Shown here: piece by piece, positions 1 through 11,070 of the stretch
How positions within the stretch are numbered: position 1 is the stretch's first letter
Layout: each line of letters starts with the position of its first letter
Assembly: GCA_963707275.1 (NCBI GenBank)
Contig: CAVPPH010000008.1
Location: 112,744-176,743 of the forward strand
Length of the DNA stretch: 64,000 bases
DNA from: JACKBK01 sp963707275
GTDB taxonomy: Bacteria; Chloroflexota; Anaerolineae; JAAEKA01
Direction of reading: 5' to 3'
The notes under the pieces: model-generated
Told to the model about the DNA's origin: nothing
Databases searched by the model: none
The model's input: the letters and a program-made list of their open reading frames with translations, nothing else
Program-made: the position numbers and the translations under genes

Positions 1-1468
1 CGGCAACGCCGATCACCAGCCCGACAATCACCGTAGGCAGCGCCGCCAGGTTGCCAGCGCGGCCGGTGAACAGCAACAGCGCCGCTGACATGACCAGCGT
101 CGCGGCCAGGCTGCGGCCCAATGTGTTGACCAGTCGCCGCCCGCCCAGCCCGTCGATGCGCGGCCGGATCAGCCAGAGCAGCGCCAGGGTTTCCACCGTT
201 ACTGCGATCGTGTTGGCCAGCGCCAGGCCGCCTTGCGCCAGCGGCTGGAGCAACAAGATGCCCAGCGTCGCGTTGATCACCATCGCCAGCAGGCCGATCT
301 TGACCGGCGTCCACGTGTCGTGCAGCGCGTAGAAGGCCCGCGTGATCACCTCCAGCAGGCTGTGCGCGACCAGCCCGAAGGAGAAGAAGGCCAGCGCGTA
401 GGCGGTCATCTGAGTCGATCGCGCGGTGAACTGCCCGTGTTCCAGCAGCACCTGGATCAGCGACGTGCGCAGGATGAGCAGCCCGGCCGCCGCGGGCAGC
501 GTCAGCCAGAGGATTGCACGCAGCGCCGCGTTGAGCGTTCGCCGCAGCGTGTCGATCTGTCGCTGCGCCGCCAGCGTTGAAAGCGTCGGAAAGACGGCCG
601 TCGCGATGCCTTGCGCGATGATGCCCTGCGGCAGCAACATCATCAGCCAGGCGTAGTTGACGGCCGCGATGCTGCCCTCGGTCAGTCGAGAGGCCAGGTT
701 GACGGTGATGACGAAGTTGATCTGCACGGCCGCCAGCCCCAGCACGCGCGGCCCCATCAGTCGCAGCACCTCGCGCACGTCGGGGCTGTCCAGGCCGAAG
801 CTGGCGAAATAACGCGGCTTGCGGCGCAGCAGCGCGGGTATCTGCACCAGCAGGTGCCCCAGCGAGCCGGCTACCACGCCGATAGCCAGCCCCGTCACAC
901 CCATGGTCGGGGCCAGGAACACAGCCGCGGCGATGATCGCCAGGTTGTAGATGACCGGCGCGAGCGCTGGCGACAGGAAATGCTGGAAGCTGTTGAGAAT
1001 CCCCATCACCAGGCCGCTCAGCCCGAAGATGACCGGGCCGACCAGCATAATGCGCATCAGGCGCACCGTCAGATCGACTGTTGTTTCGTTGAAGCCGGGC
1101 GCGATGATGTGTTCGACCAGCGGCTTGGCCAGGATGGCGGCCGCGATAGCCAGACCGGTAGTGATCAGCAGCATCAGGTTGGCGACGTTGCTGGCCAGCT
1201 TCCAGGCGATCAGTTGGCGCGGATCCTGCGAGCGGGCCAGCGCGGCGGTGAATGTTGGAATGAACGCGGACGCCAGCGCCCCGCCGGCCACCAGATAGAA
1301 GATCATGTCCGGCAGGCGGAAGGCCGCCAGGTAGGCGTCCAGCGTTGCGCCGGTGCCGAACTGCGCGCCAATGATGATCTCGCGTAACAGCCCCAGCAGG
1401 CGGCTGACGGCAAAGAGAACGGAAACAAGCCCGGCGGCGCGGGCCATTTGGCGGCGAGTTGCGATCAT
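1..1468 (-). CDS. murJ: Lipid II flippase MurJ (partial, C-terminus beyond window)
   Basis: Translating the minus strand from ATG at 1468 gives an uninterrupted 489-codon frame that leaves the window at its left edge. The N-terminus (MIATRRQMARAAGLVSVLF, then SRLLGLLREIIIGAQFG) is the characteristic MurJ/MviN start, followed by many hydrophobic segments and the PDMIFYLVAGGALASAFIP stretch. MurJ moves lipid-linked peptidoglycan precursor across the inner membrane for wall synthesis. Most of the usual 500-550 residues are present. No strong Shine-Dalgarno is visible before the chosen ATG, but the family start aligns with it. The neighbour on the right is divergent, separated by a roughly 260-base spacer in which I see no other gene. 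Confidence 0.93.
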   Translation of the reverse strand, partial: MIATRRQMARAAGLVSVLFAVSRLLGLLREIIIGAQFGTGATLDAYLAAFRLPDMIFYLVAGGALASAFIPTFTAALARSQDPRQLIAWKLASNVANLMLLITTGLAIAAAILAKPLVEHIIAPGFNETTVDLTVRLMRIMLVGPVIFGLSGLVMGILNSFQHFLSPALAPVIYNLAIIAAAVFLAPTMGVTGLAIGVVAGSLGHLLVQIPALLRRKPRYFASFGLDSPDVREVLRLMGPRVLGLAAVQINFVITVNLASRLTEGSIAAVNYAWLMMLLPQGIIAQGIATAVFPTLSTLAAQRQIDTLRRTLNAALRAILWLTLPAAAGLLILRTSLIQVLLEHGQFTARSTQMTAYALAFFSFGLVAHSLLEVITRAFYALHDTWTPVKIGLLAMVINATLGILLLQPLAQGGLALANTIAVTVETLALLWLIRPRIDGLGGRRLVNTLGRSLAATLVMSAALLLFTGRAGNLAALPTVIVGLVIGVA

Positions 1469-1726
1469 AGAAGGAAGGATCACAGATCAACGCAGCCCAG
1501 CGCTGGTAAAGTAAGGGCGTGCGGCGCCGATGTTGAACCACCGGTGCGGTCGATCTGTGATGGGTGTGATTATAGCCGCCGTTGCCGCGGCGGGCAAAGA
1601 GAGGTGTCGACAGTACGACGGCGCCACCACCCCACCGAATGAATTCGATGTCTGGCAAGCAAAAGCATGCTGAAGCAAGTTGGCCGGAAGCAAGCCCGCA
1701 AATCTTTGTCAACCAACGAGACTAAC

Positions 1727-3368
1727 ATGAAAACCAAAATCCTCATCCTCACCTTGATTTCCCTGCTGGCTTTGACAGCTTGCCAGCCGCCCGCTAACCC
1801 TGCAGCCGTCACCGTTCCGCCGGCAGCACAGCCCACGACTGCGCTCGCCGCCACAGACACGCCGCAACTTGCGCCGACGACTGCCGTCGCAGTTGAGCCG
1901 GCTGCGATTGTCTCGCCTGAACCGCCGGACTTGGCTGTCAACAGCGCCAACCTGCCAGCATCGACGATCTTCGATCTATCCTGGGACGACCGCAGCCCAT
2001 TCGCCGCGGGTCTGGTGAGTAGTCAGCAAGCTGTGCTGGAGCAGCGGCCCGGCGCGAGCGTCTACCACCTGGATGTGACGTTGGGCGGTGACATGACCAA
2101 CGTGCAGGGCCGCGAGGAAGTGATCTACACCAACACCGAGGATGTCGCGCTGGACAGCGTCGTGTTTCGCCTCTTTCCCAACTTGACCGGCGGGTCAACC
2201 GAGGTCAGTAATCTGACTGTCAACGGCCAGGCGGTCGAGCCAACCTATAGCCTGGAAGACAGCGTCATGACCGTGCCGCTGTCCGAGCCGCTCCAGCCCG
2301 GCCAGCAGGCAGTCATCGCGATGGATTTCGACGTGGTCGTGCCGACTGACCCGGAGACCAGCAACTACGGCACATTTGCCTCGTTTGACGATGTACTTGC
2401 GTTGGCGCACTTCTATCCGATGATCGCGGTCTACGACGACGAGGGATGGAACGTCGAGATTGCTCCTCCCGAAGGCGATGTCGTCTACGCTGATAGCAGC
2501 TATTACCTGGCGCGTGCTCATCGCGCCCGACGAGCAGGTGCTGGTGACCAGTGGCGTCAGCATGGACGAGAGCCGCGCGGCTGGCCAGCAGACAGTCACC
2601 GTAGCAGCCGGCCCGGCGCGCGATTTCTACCTCGCCGCCAGCGACGCCTATCAGGTGACCAGTCAGCAGGTGGGCGAGACGACGATCAACAGCTACGCGC
2701 CGCGCAGTCTGCGCTTGGGGTCCGCGGCAGTAGCCGACATTGCCGCGGCCGCGATGCGCAGCTTCGAAGACCACGTCGGTCCCTATCCTTACACTGAAAT
2801 GGATCTGGTGAGCACGGCCACCAGCGCGTTGGGCGTCGAGTATCCCGGCATTATGGCGCTGACCAACCGCATCTATCAGGGCCAGTACGAGCAGTATCTG
2901 GAGGCTACCGTCGCCCACGAGGTCGGGCATCAGTGGTTCTACAACGTGGTGGGCGACGACCAGTTGGACGACCCGTGGCTGGACGAGGCGCTGACCCAGT
3001 ACATCACACTGCTCTACTTCCAGGATCAGTATGGTCAGGAGGGCTACGACGGATTCCGAGCGTCGCTGGAAAGTCGCTGGGCGCGCGTTAATGACGAGGA
3101 TATCCCGGTCGGCCTGCCGGTCGCCGCGTATTCCGAGGGCGGCGAATACCCCGGCACGTACGGCGCCATTGTTTATGGCCGTGGTCCGCTCTTCTTCGAG
3201 GCGCTGGCGCAGCAGATGGGCGAGGATGCGTTCGCCGCGTTCCTGCGCGACTACTACCAGACCTTCACCTGGGACGTTGCGACCACCAAGGGGCTGCGCA
3301 CGCTGGCTGAACAGCGCTGCGGCTGCGACCTTGGCCAGCTTTTCACGGACTGGGTATACGCAAAATGA
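1727..3368 (+). CDS. M1-family (gluzincin) metallopeptidase lipoprotein, frameshifted
   Basis: The start at 1727 gives MKTKILILTLISLLALTAC, a lipoprotein signal with lipobox LTAC, so the protein is probably anchored outside the membrane. A Pro/Thr/Ala-rich linker follows, then an M1-like beta-rich domain. The catalytic domain holds HEVGH, then 18 residues, then E (in DPWLDEALTQY), the exact HExxH-x18-E zinc site of M1 aminopeptidases. The reading frame breaks once near 2505: the first frame runs to 2797 and the homologous continuation (RVLIAPDEQVLVTSG) is one base later, so one extra base explains it. Likely role is extracellular peptide trimming. The split could be a sequence error; the rest of the gene looks intact. 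Confidence 0.85.
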
Positions 3369-3442
3369 CCGGTTCGAAGTAGCGACTTCAGTTGCCTCTG
3401 GGGAGGCCGGAGGCGACTGAAGTCGCTACTACAAACCGGGTC
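3367..3442. repeat. Long inverted repeat, palindrome family A
   Basis: Two arms of about 32 bases (beginning gaccggttcgaagtagcgac and ending in its near-complement) flank a short GC-rich loop. The motif GTAGCGACTTCAGT recurs in related form at 29792-29875. It sits directly after the peptidase stop codon and overlaps the last two stop-codon bases, so it may also act as a terminator, though no T-run follows. The rest of the spacer up to 3615 holds no gene that I can see. Confidence 0.75.
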
Positions 3443-3615
3443 GCTGGCCAGGTTTCCCGCATTCCGTCTCCTGTGTAAAATGGGGAGTGTACGATTGGCG
3501 CGCTTCTGCAGGACTGATATTGCTGGCTTTGCGGCAAACTAGCTGCCTCGGCAATTCATTAGCACCAGTCGAAAACAAGGACCGTTAGTCTCGCTACCCA
3601 CGGAAGGAAGAAAAA

Positions 3616-5085
3616 ATGACTGTTCCTGTCGCCGACATCGGCTTGATTGGACTGGCCGTCATGGGCCAGAACCTGGTATTGAACATGAACGACCACGGCT
3701 TCACCGTGGCTGTCTACAACCGCACTGTCTCTAAGGTAGACGATTTCCTGGCGGGCACCGCAGCCGGGACCAGCGTCGTCGGGGCGCACTCGATCGAGGA
3801 GTTGATTGGCCTGCTGAAGCGGCCGCGCCGGGTGATGCTGATGGTCAAGGCTGGCAAGCCGGTGGACGCCTTCATCGAAACCCTGCTGCCGCACCTGGAG
3901 CCGGGCGACATCATCATCGACGGCGGCAACTCCAACTACGAGGACTCGATCCGCCGCACCGCATACCTGGAGTCGAAGGGGCTGCTTTTCATCGGCACCG
4001 GCGTCTCCGGCGGCGAAGAGGGCGCACGTTTTGGCCCGTCCATCATGCCGGGCGGCTCGCCGGCCGCGTGGCCGTTCGTCAAAGACATCTTTCAAAGTAT
4101 TTCGGCCAAGGTGCCGGAGGGCGATCCCAACGGCGCACCCTGCTGTGACTGGGTGGGCGAAGGTGGTGCCGGCCACTTTGTCAAGATGGTGCACAATGGC
4201 ATCGAGTACGGCGATATGCAGATCATCGCCGAAGCTTACAACCTGATGACGGAGGGGCTGGGGCTGGACAACGACGCCATGAGCGCAGTCCTGGAACGCT
4301 GGAACAGCGGCAAGCTGGAAAGCTATCTGATCGAGATCACGCGTGACATCCTGGCCTACCGCGACGAGGACGGCAGCGCTGTGCTGGATCTGATCCTGGA
4401 CGCGGCCGGGCAGAAGGGCACCGGCAAGTGGACCGCCGAAAGCGCCCTGAACATGGGCATCCCCCTGACGTTGATCGGCGAGGCGGTGTTTGCCCGCAGC
4501 CTGTCGGCATTGAAGGAGGAGCGGGTCGCGGCGTCCCAGGTGCTGCATGGCCAGGCGTCGTCTTTCACTGGCGAGCAGGCCGCCTTTATCGACGACCTGG
4601 AAGAGGCCGTCTACGCGTCGAAGATCGTCTCCTACGCCCAGGGCTACATGCTGATGCGCGCCGCTGCGGCTGAGTACGGCTGGAACCTGAACTACGGCGG
4701 CATCGCGCTGATGTGGCGCGGCGGCTGCATCATCCGCTCGGCGTTCCTGGGCAAGATCAAAGAGGCCTACGACAGCGATCCCGATCTGAGCAACCTGCTG
4801 CTGGCGCCTTATTTTACTGCGGCGGTGGAAGCTGCGCAGGCCGGCTGGCGGCGCGTCGTGGCGCAGGCTGTGACGCTGGGCATTCCTGTGCCCGCCATGT
4901 CCAGCGCGCTGGCGTTCTTTGACGGCTACCGCCGCGAGCGTCTGCCGGCCAACCTGACCCAGGCGCAGCGCGACTACTTCGGCGCGCACACCTACGAGCG
5001 GGTGGATCGGCCGCGCGGCCAGTTCTTCCACACCAACTGGACGGGCGAGGGCGGCGACGTTACCGCGGGGACATACGACGCGTAG
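3616..5085 (+). CDS. gnd: 6-phosphogluconate dehydrogenase (decarboxylating)
   Basis: The 489-residue product is close to the 470-490 usual for NADP-dependent 6-phosphogluconate dehydrogenase of the oxidative pentose phosphate pathway, which converts 6-phosphogluconate to ribulose 5-phosphate, CO2 and NADPH. The N-terminal Rossmann motif reads GLIGLAVMGQNLVLNMNDHG. The substrate site shows GVSGGEEGARFGPSIMPGG and FVKMVHNGIEYGDMQ, with the catalytic Lys and the His-Asn pair, and the C-terminal tail has the YFGAHTYERVD segment. The ATG follows a purine-rich ggaaggaagaaaaa. It runs convergent with the methyltransferase to its right and overlaps its 3' end. Confidence 0.97.
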   Translation: MTVPVADIGLIGLAVMGQNLVLNMNDHGFTVAVYNRTVSKVDDFLAGTAAGTSVVGAHSIEELIGLLKRPRRVMLMVKAGKPVDAFIETLLPHLEPGDIIIDGGNSNYEDSIRRTAYLESKGLLFIGTGVSGGEEGARFGPSIMPGGSPAAWPFVKDIFQSISAKVPEGDPNGAPCCDWVGEGGAGHFVKMVHNGIEYGDMQIIAEAYNLMTEGLGLDNDAMSAVLERWNSGKLESYLIEITRDILAYRDEDGSAVLDLILDAAGQKGTGKWTAESALNMGIPLTLIGEAVFARSLSALKEERVAASQVLHGQASSFTGEQAAFIDDLEEAVYASKIVSYAQGYMLMRAAAAEYGWNLNYGGIALMWRGGCIIRSAFLGKIKEAYDSDPDLSNLLLAPYFTAAVEAAQAGWRRVVAQAVTLGIPVPAMSSALAFFDGYRRERLPANLTQAQRDYFGAHTYERVDRPRGQFFHTNWTGEGGDVTAGTYDA

Positions 5086-5717
5086 ACCCGCGCTTGCCGA
5101 CCGTCAACCGGATGCTTCTGGAAAGCGCCGAAGTTGTGACAATCGATGACCTCGAGGCCGGTCTGGCGCATCAGGCCGGCCTCGTCGCGCATGAAGTCGC
5201 CGAACAGTTCCCACGTGCGCGCCAGCGCCATCCCGGCCGCGTTGCCATCGTCCGGCTCGGCCGCATCCACCAGTACCAGCAGCCCGTCTGGCTGCAAGAT
5301 GCGCGCGATTTCCTGCATAGCGGCCAGCCCGTCGGGAAACGCGCTGAAGGCGAAGGTCAGCACCACAGCCGCGAAGCTGCCTGACGCAAGGGGCAGGGTC
5401 GCGGCGTTGCCCTGTACCAGCCGCGCTGGTAGGCCGGCGTCATGCAGGCGTTGCTGCGACCGTGCCAGCATCCCGCTCGACAGGTCCAGCCCGACCGCGA
5501 CGTCGAATCTCAGGGCCAGCTTTGTCAGCAGGACGCCCGGCCCGGGACCGATCTCCAGTACCGGCCCGGCGGCTGCCGCTTCGTCAAGCCAGGGTAGTAC
5601 CGCTTCTGTGTAGCGCCGCCAGACAGGCAGCAGCCGCATCCCTGTCGCGTAGAAGGGCGCCATACGGTCGTAGAGTTGCTGGTAGCGCGCTGTTGTTGCT
5701 GGTTCGTAGTTGTCCAT
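5060..5717 (-). CDS. Class I SAM-dependent methyltransferase, probable frameshift at 3' end
   Basis: The product starts MDNYEPATTARYQQLYDRMA and has the class I SAM-binding motif VLEIGPGPG near residue 54, then GLDLSSGML and a VLTFAFSAFPD segment, as in UbiE/type-11 methyltransferases. The unshifted frame continues to 4992 deep inside gnd and ends in an atypical sequence. One extra base near 5115 would give the family-like end FQSIRLTVGKRGSTRRMSPR with a stop at 5060-5062, reducing the convergent overlap with gnd to 26 bases; I favour that reading. The substrate is not predictable. It lies 79 bases downstream of the MFS gene on the same strand. Confidence 0.8.
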
Positions 5718-5796
5718 AGGTGAACGTGGTCAAGAGATGGCTCTGGGTGGGCCTCAACGGTCATCCGCCGACGAGCATTCTGCTTTCCAGGGCAAC

Positions 5797-7065
5797 TCAG
5801 CGGGTCACCGAGATTTCCTCAAGCGAGCGCTGGCGAGTCTCCACTGGGTTGGCAAGCACGATGATCGCGATGGGGATGATCATCACCGAACTCGTTGCGA
5901 TCCAGAAGCCCTGCATGGTGGGGAAACTGCGCAGCAGCAGGGCGGCCAGAGCTGGCCCGGCCACGTAGGCAACCCGGCCCACAGTCGTCACCCAGCCGAC
6001 GCAAGTGGCCCGCCGCTCGGTTGGGAAGATCTCAGCAATATAGACAGTCGTCCAGGACGAGGCAACTCCGAAGAAGAAACCGGTCAGGGCTACCATCGCA
6101 ATCTGCAAGGTTTGCGGCAGAAAGCCAACGCCGGCTATCGAGAGTCCGCACCCCGCGCAGCCGACAATCAACCCTCGTTTCCGTCCTACTCTGTCCATCA
6201 GCGCGCCTCCGCTGAACGTTCCGGTCATCAGCAGGAACAGCACGAGCAGGAACACCCCCGACCATTGCGTCAGTGTGAACCCGTTGATCGCGATGAAGAA
6301 GTACCCGCACCACAGGTAGAGAATCATAAACAGCAGTAGGCAGATAACGACAGCCGACGCCAGCGCGATGTTGCCCAGGTCGCGGCGGTCGATAGTTCCC
6401 AGGCCGAGCGTGAACCTGCGCTTCGTGTGGCTTTGCTGCCGCTGCTGTTCCACGGCCTGGAAGCGGACGGTCTCGCGCATGAACAGCCACATGACCAGCA
6501 CCGGAAGCATGAACAGGAATTGGACTGCGTACATCCAGCGCCAGTTGAGGCCCAGCCGGTCAACCATCAACGGGGGCAGGATCGCCTGAAGCGGCAGCAG
6601 GCCCAGTGCGGCGATCAGCGCTACGATCCGGCCGCGTCGGACAGCCGGCGCCTCTTCGTTGGCCGGCACCTGCCAGAGGTTCGAGACGGTGAAGAAAGTC
6701 ACTACGGCGTATAAGATCATGAACAGCGGCAGCGTCGGCGTCCAGATCAATATCGCGAGGCTGGACAGGCCCATGCCCAGAATCAGCAGCAGCAGGCCCA
6801 GCTTGCGGCCAATGATGTCGGCCAGGTGATTGAGCGCCAGCACGAAGAACGTCAGGATGAGCACCACCAACTCCAGCCCTGAAAACGTGGGCGCGTCGAT
6901 GCGGTATTCCTTCAGGATGTAGGGGATGGCTGATGCCTTGACGCCGGAGAGATAGCCGTCCATCAGCGCCACGGAGCCGAGGAACACCACCAGATAGGTG
7001 AGATAGCCGCGGCTGCGGGGCTGGATTGCCGGCGCCAACTGGCCGGCATCGCTGTTGACGGTCAT
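5797..7065 (-). CDS. MFS transporter
   Basis: The 422-residue protein has about twelve hydrophobic segments and MFS signatures: LADIIGRKLG in the loop after TM2-TM3 (GxxxDRxGRR-like), MRETVRF at the central cytoplasmic loop, LMDRVGRKRG in the second half and AEIFPTERRATCVGW, which resembles the PESPR/ E-x-x-P-T-x-x-R motif of the sugar-porter-like branch. It acts in the inner membrane; the substrate is unknown. It begins 21 bases after the stop of the cyclase fusion gene on the same strand, so the two are likely co-transcribed, and the sensor upstream may respond to what this protein moves (inference). Confidence 0.88.
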   Translation of the reverse strand: MTVNSDAGQLAPAIQPRSRGYLTYLVVFLGSVALMDGYLSGVKASAIPYILKEYRIDAPTFSGLELVVLILTFFVLALNHLADIIGRKLGLLLLILGMGLSSLAILIWTPTLPLFMILYAVVTFFTVSNLWQVPANEEAPAVRRGRIVALIAALGLLPLQAILPPLMVDRLGLNWRWMYAVQFLFMLPVLVMWLFMRETVRFQAVEQQRQQSHTKRRFTLGLGTIDRRDLGNIALASAVVICLLLFMILYLWCGYFFIAINGFTLTQWSGVFLLVLFLLMTGTFSGGALMDRVGRKRGLIVGCAGCGLSIAGVGFLPQTLQIAMVALTGFFFGVASSWTTVYIAEIFPTERRATCVGWVTTVGRVAYVAGPALAALLLRSFPTMQGFWIATSSVMIIPIAIIVLANPVETRQRSLEEISVTR

Positions 7066-7086
7066 CGCATGCCTCCTATGCCTTCG

Positions 7087-10000
7087 TCAATGCGGCCGAA
7101 GAACAACATCGCGCAGGGACGTCCAAATCGACATGGAACTCAGCGGCGAGATAACCAGCCGCTCGACCCAGGGTTGGATCAGACAGGCCGTCGGTGAATG
7201 CATGATGGGAACGATGGCGGCCTCGCGCACCAGGATGGCATCCGCTTCGCGATAGAGCCGGATACGTTCGCTCTGCTCGGTCAGCGTGCGGGCCTCTTCC
7301 ACGAGATCCTCATACTGCTGGTCGCGCCAGCCGAAAAAACGCTGGACACGGCGATAGGCGACGCGCATGAAATCGTCGGGATCCGGATAGTTGGCCGACC
7401 AGGTGTCCAGGCCGATGTGGGGTGGATCAGTTTCCAGCCGCCGGTGATAATCTCGCCACTCCAGCACCTCGCATTGGGTCTTGACGCCCAGTACACGTTC
7501 ATATTCGCTCTCCAGCGCCGCCTGTAATCCGTCGCTGCCAGGTGTCATCATGACGTAATTCCTGACCTCCGGAAAACCGCGGCCGCCGGGAAAGCCGGCT
7601 TCGGCCAGCAAGGCGCGCGCCCGTTCGGGGTTGTGCTTGAGAGCGATGTCTGGAGAATGGCCTGGCATAGAAGCCGGGAGAAAGCCTCCGGTGATACGCT
7701 CCGGGTAGCGGAAACCGCTCGTAGGCGAGAAGTGTCCTACATCAAAAGCCATGGCAAAGGCCTGGCGAACGCGCCTGTCGTCGAATGGCGGCAGGCGAAC
7801 GTTGAAGCAAGTTGACGTCGAATGAAGAGTTGGCATCCGGTGGTGCTCTGCGCTGTGGAGGCGCGCAGCCTCGGCCAATCCTTCTGGGGACCAATTGGCT
7901 ATGAAGAGGTAGTCCAGTTCGCCGGCCTCGTAGAGCGCCAGCCGCTCCTGCCAGCCAGTTGGATACGGCAGGCACACAAGCTCAACCCGCTGCGCGTTGC
8001 CGCCAAAGCGACCGTGGTACTGTGGGTTGCGCACCAGATCGACCTGCGTGCGCGGATGCCAGCGTTCCAGCAGGTATGGCCCATTGCCCACGATCCTGTC
8101 GGCTTCGCACCAGGCATCTCCGTACTGTTCGACGCGATGTTTGGGCACCGGGAACGTGGCCGGGTTGGCCATGATGTGCAGCCAGTAGGCCACCGGCCGC
8201 TCCAGCTCGACCACCAGCGTCAGCGGATCGATAGCATGCACGCCAACCGAGTCGGGATCGCCCGACTGGCCGGTGTGATAAGCCTGTGCGCCGCGAATAT
8301 CATACAGCGGACCGGCCGAGCGTAGGCCGGTTGATGTGTCCAGCGCGCGTTTGCGCGCGTTCATCGGTGCGCCGGCCGGGTCGAGCAGCCGCTTCCAGGC
8401 AAACTCGAAATCGCCCGCCGTGACCGGATGGCCGTCGCTCCAGCGCACGTCTTCACGCAGATGGAAGACGTAGGTGCGCCCGCCGTCGAGCATCTCCCAA
8501 CTGCGGGCAACATCGGGAACCGCCTCGAGGTCATCGCTTTCTTCCAGCAGCCCGGCAAACAGCGGAATCTCGTAGTCGAACGTCGGGTTTGGATCCCAGT
8601 CCTTGGGTTCAATGCCCCACATGCGGCGGTGCGGTTGCGCGGCCGGCGGCAACTGTCCGGCCTGATCTGCCGCTGGCGCGCGCCGGTTCCAGAGCACGAA
8701 GCTCCGTTCGTAGGCTTTGCTGGCCTGCTGATAGTCAGAGGCCGCCACGTGCACCAGGCCCAGACGCATCAGGGTGCGCGCACTGGCTTCGTCGTCCCCT
8801 GCTGCTGCAACAATGCCAGCGCGCCGCTGGTAAGCGTCGATCGCTTCCTGGTTGGCATAGGCCAGGCGCGCCCGGTCGCCCACCCGCAACAGATAATCTA
8901 TGGCGCGCGGCGGGCTATCGGAGCGCTCCCAGTGATAGGCCAGGATGCTCTGCAGCTCTTCGGCGCGTTCGGGGAAGAGGCGTTCCAGCGCTTCGCCGGC
9001 CTGCCGGTGGAACACCTGGCGCTGGCGCTTGAGAATCCCGCTGTAGGCCGCCTCCTGTGTCAGCGCGTGCTTGAAGATGTATTCCAGTTCCAGTGTGCCT
9101 GCGCGCGGTCGGATCAGTTCCTGTTGAACCAGCGCGCGCAAGCGTTCATCCAGATCGTCGACCTCGTTGGCAATGGCTGCAAGCAGGCGCTGTGGGAAGA
9201 TCCGCCCGATGACTGCCGCCAGTTGCAAGACGTAGCGTTCGTTCTCGTCCAGCCGGTCGATGCGCGCCGCCAGCACGTTTTGCAGCGTCTCCGGGATTGC
9301 GACGGCCGCCAGGTCGTCCGCCATCTGCCACTGGCCGGTGGCAGGGTTGCGCACCAGCGAGTCATGCGCGATCAGCGAGCGGATGATCTCCTCGACGTAG
9401 AAGGGGTTGCCTTCGGACTGGCTGAGAATGCGCCAGACCAGCCGGGGTGGCAGCGGCATTCCCAGCAGGTTGGTCAGTAGGGTTTCGCTGTCGCCTGCTG
9501 ACAAGGGCTGCAAGCGCAGATCGAGGTGACGGTCGGCTGGCAGGGCATCGCCCTGCGCTGCGATCTGCCAGACCGGGTGATTCTGGTCTGGTTCAGGCCG
9601 GAAGACGCAGACCAGCAGCAGCGGTGTCCGTTGGACCAGCGGCACAAGCTGCCCCAGCAGCGCCAGCGAGCTGGGATCTCCCCAGTGCAGATCTTCGCAC
9701 ACGACGACGGTCGGTCGCTGCTGCGCCGCGCAGCCGAGGACGTTTTCCATGGCGTTGAAGGTGTGGCGCTGGAGCGACTGCGCAGCCATGCCATCCAGTC
9801 TGGCTTCCCAGTCAGCAGGCAGCGGCAGCGCCATCAGCCGCGCCAGGAAGGCGTAGCTGCTCTCCTGGCTGAAGGGACACAGGGAACGGATCAGCCGATG
9901 CAGCGCGGCCGCCACCACTTCCGCCGGGTCGTCCAGCGATGCACCCAGCGCCGCGCGCAGCAGGTCCTGCCAGAGGTGATAGGCCACCGAACTGTCGTAG

Positions 10001-10951
10001 GAGAGGCAGCGCCCTTCGATCCAGTGGACGAACGCCGCGGACGACGTCCCTTGCAGCCCGCGGCTGACCGCACGCGCTTTGCGCACCTCGGCCATCAGAC
10101 GCGACTTGCCGATGCCAGCTTCGCCCGCCAGGGTTACAAAACCGCCGCGCCCTTCGTGCAGCCTGTCGATGGCCGCGCAGAGGGCCGCAAATTCAGGCTG
10201 CCGGCCCACCAGCGGCGAATCCAACCCGGCGACGCCGCGCAGCTTGTCGGCGTCTGCCCGCAGTCGCACGACGCGGTAGACAGTGACCGGCTCGCTGCGC
10301 TTGCGCAACTGCAACGGGCCTAGCGGCTCCATCTCACAGGCGTGGGACACCATGCGCCGGGTTGCATCGCTGACGAGAATCGAGTTCGGTTGCGCTGTCT
10401 CTTGCAGGTGAAACGCCAGATTGACGGTGTCGCCGCTGACCATAAAGGAGCCGCTGTGCGTTGTGTTGGTGGCGATCACCGTGCCGGTGTGGATGCCGAC
10501 GCGCATAGCCAGTTGCGCGGCGTGTGTACGGGCCAGCGCCACGTTCAGGGCTGCCAGCGCGGCCTGCATGGCCAGCGCGGCGCGCGCGGCACGCTCCGCG
10601 TCGTCCTCATGAACTTCGGGCACGCCAAAGATCGCCATGACCGCGTCGCCGATGTATTTTTCGATGACCCCACCGTACTCCAAAATGGGAGCTGTAATTG
10701 TGGTGAAGAAGGCGCGCTGTAGCTCGCGCACATCTTCCGGGTCGCGCTGTTCGGTCAGCCCGACGAAATCCACGATGTCGGCGAAGATGACCGTGGCCAC
10801 CTTGCGCTGTTCGACGTTATTGGTCTGCTCGCGTACTGAGAGCGCCTGACGCATGGCCGCGACCGAAGCATCGACAGCCGCGTCGCCGAGGATCAGCGCG
10901 CTGCGCCTCGATCAAATCGATAGCGTTTTGAAGTTCGTCACGCCGGTTCAT
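7087..10951 (-). CDS. Nucleotide cyclase domain + AAA ATPase + TPR-like + SBP_bac_5 fusion regulator (N-terminal frameshift)
   Basis: The open frame from 10854 encodes 1255 residues. Residues 18-190 are a class III cyclase homology domain: metal Asp D26 (FADIVDF) and D70 (KYIGDAV), purine-site K66 and D142, and N145 are kept, but the transition-state Arg is replaced by H149 (NLAFHL), suggesting weak or no catalysis. Residues 212-620 are an AAA/STAND-type ATPase with P-loop GEAGIGKS (244-251) and Walker B-like VVVCEDLHWGD. A helical TPR-like stretch follows. From about 745 to the end is a complete family 5 solute-binding domain (LREDVRWSDGHPVTAGDFEFAW; SANYPDPDDFM) with no signal peptide, so it must sense its ligand in the cytoplasm. 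Upstream, one extra base near 10895 separates the true N-terminus from ATG 10951 (MNRRDELQNAIDLIEAQRA, ILGDAAVDASVA), a segment typical of these cyclases. Confidence 0.88.
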
Positions 10952-11070
10952 CAGGGCCTTACAAGGAAGGGCACGGCAGTGATTGGGCCGGTAGCTCGAT
11001 GGTGTGAACAGTTGTATGGTACAGTATACAACAGAAGCGTTGCGAGTACAACGGCTTTTTGGTAGTGTAC

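Noticed and set aside
611..1387. Long plus-strand open frame in the first 1.4 kb
   Set aside because: It is the complement of murJ; its His/Gln/Asp-rich translation has no family features, while the minus strand gives a clear MurJ.
3559..5031. 490-codon minus-strand open frame opposite gnd
   Set aside because: Shadow of a strongly coding gene in GC-rich DNA; no recognisable protein motif.
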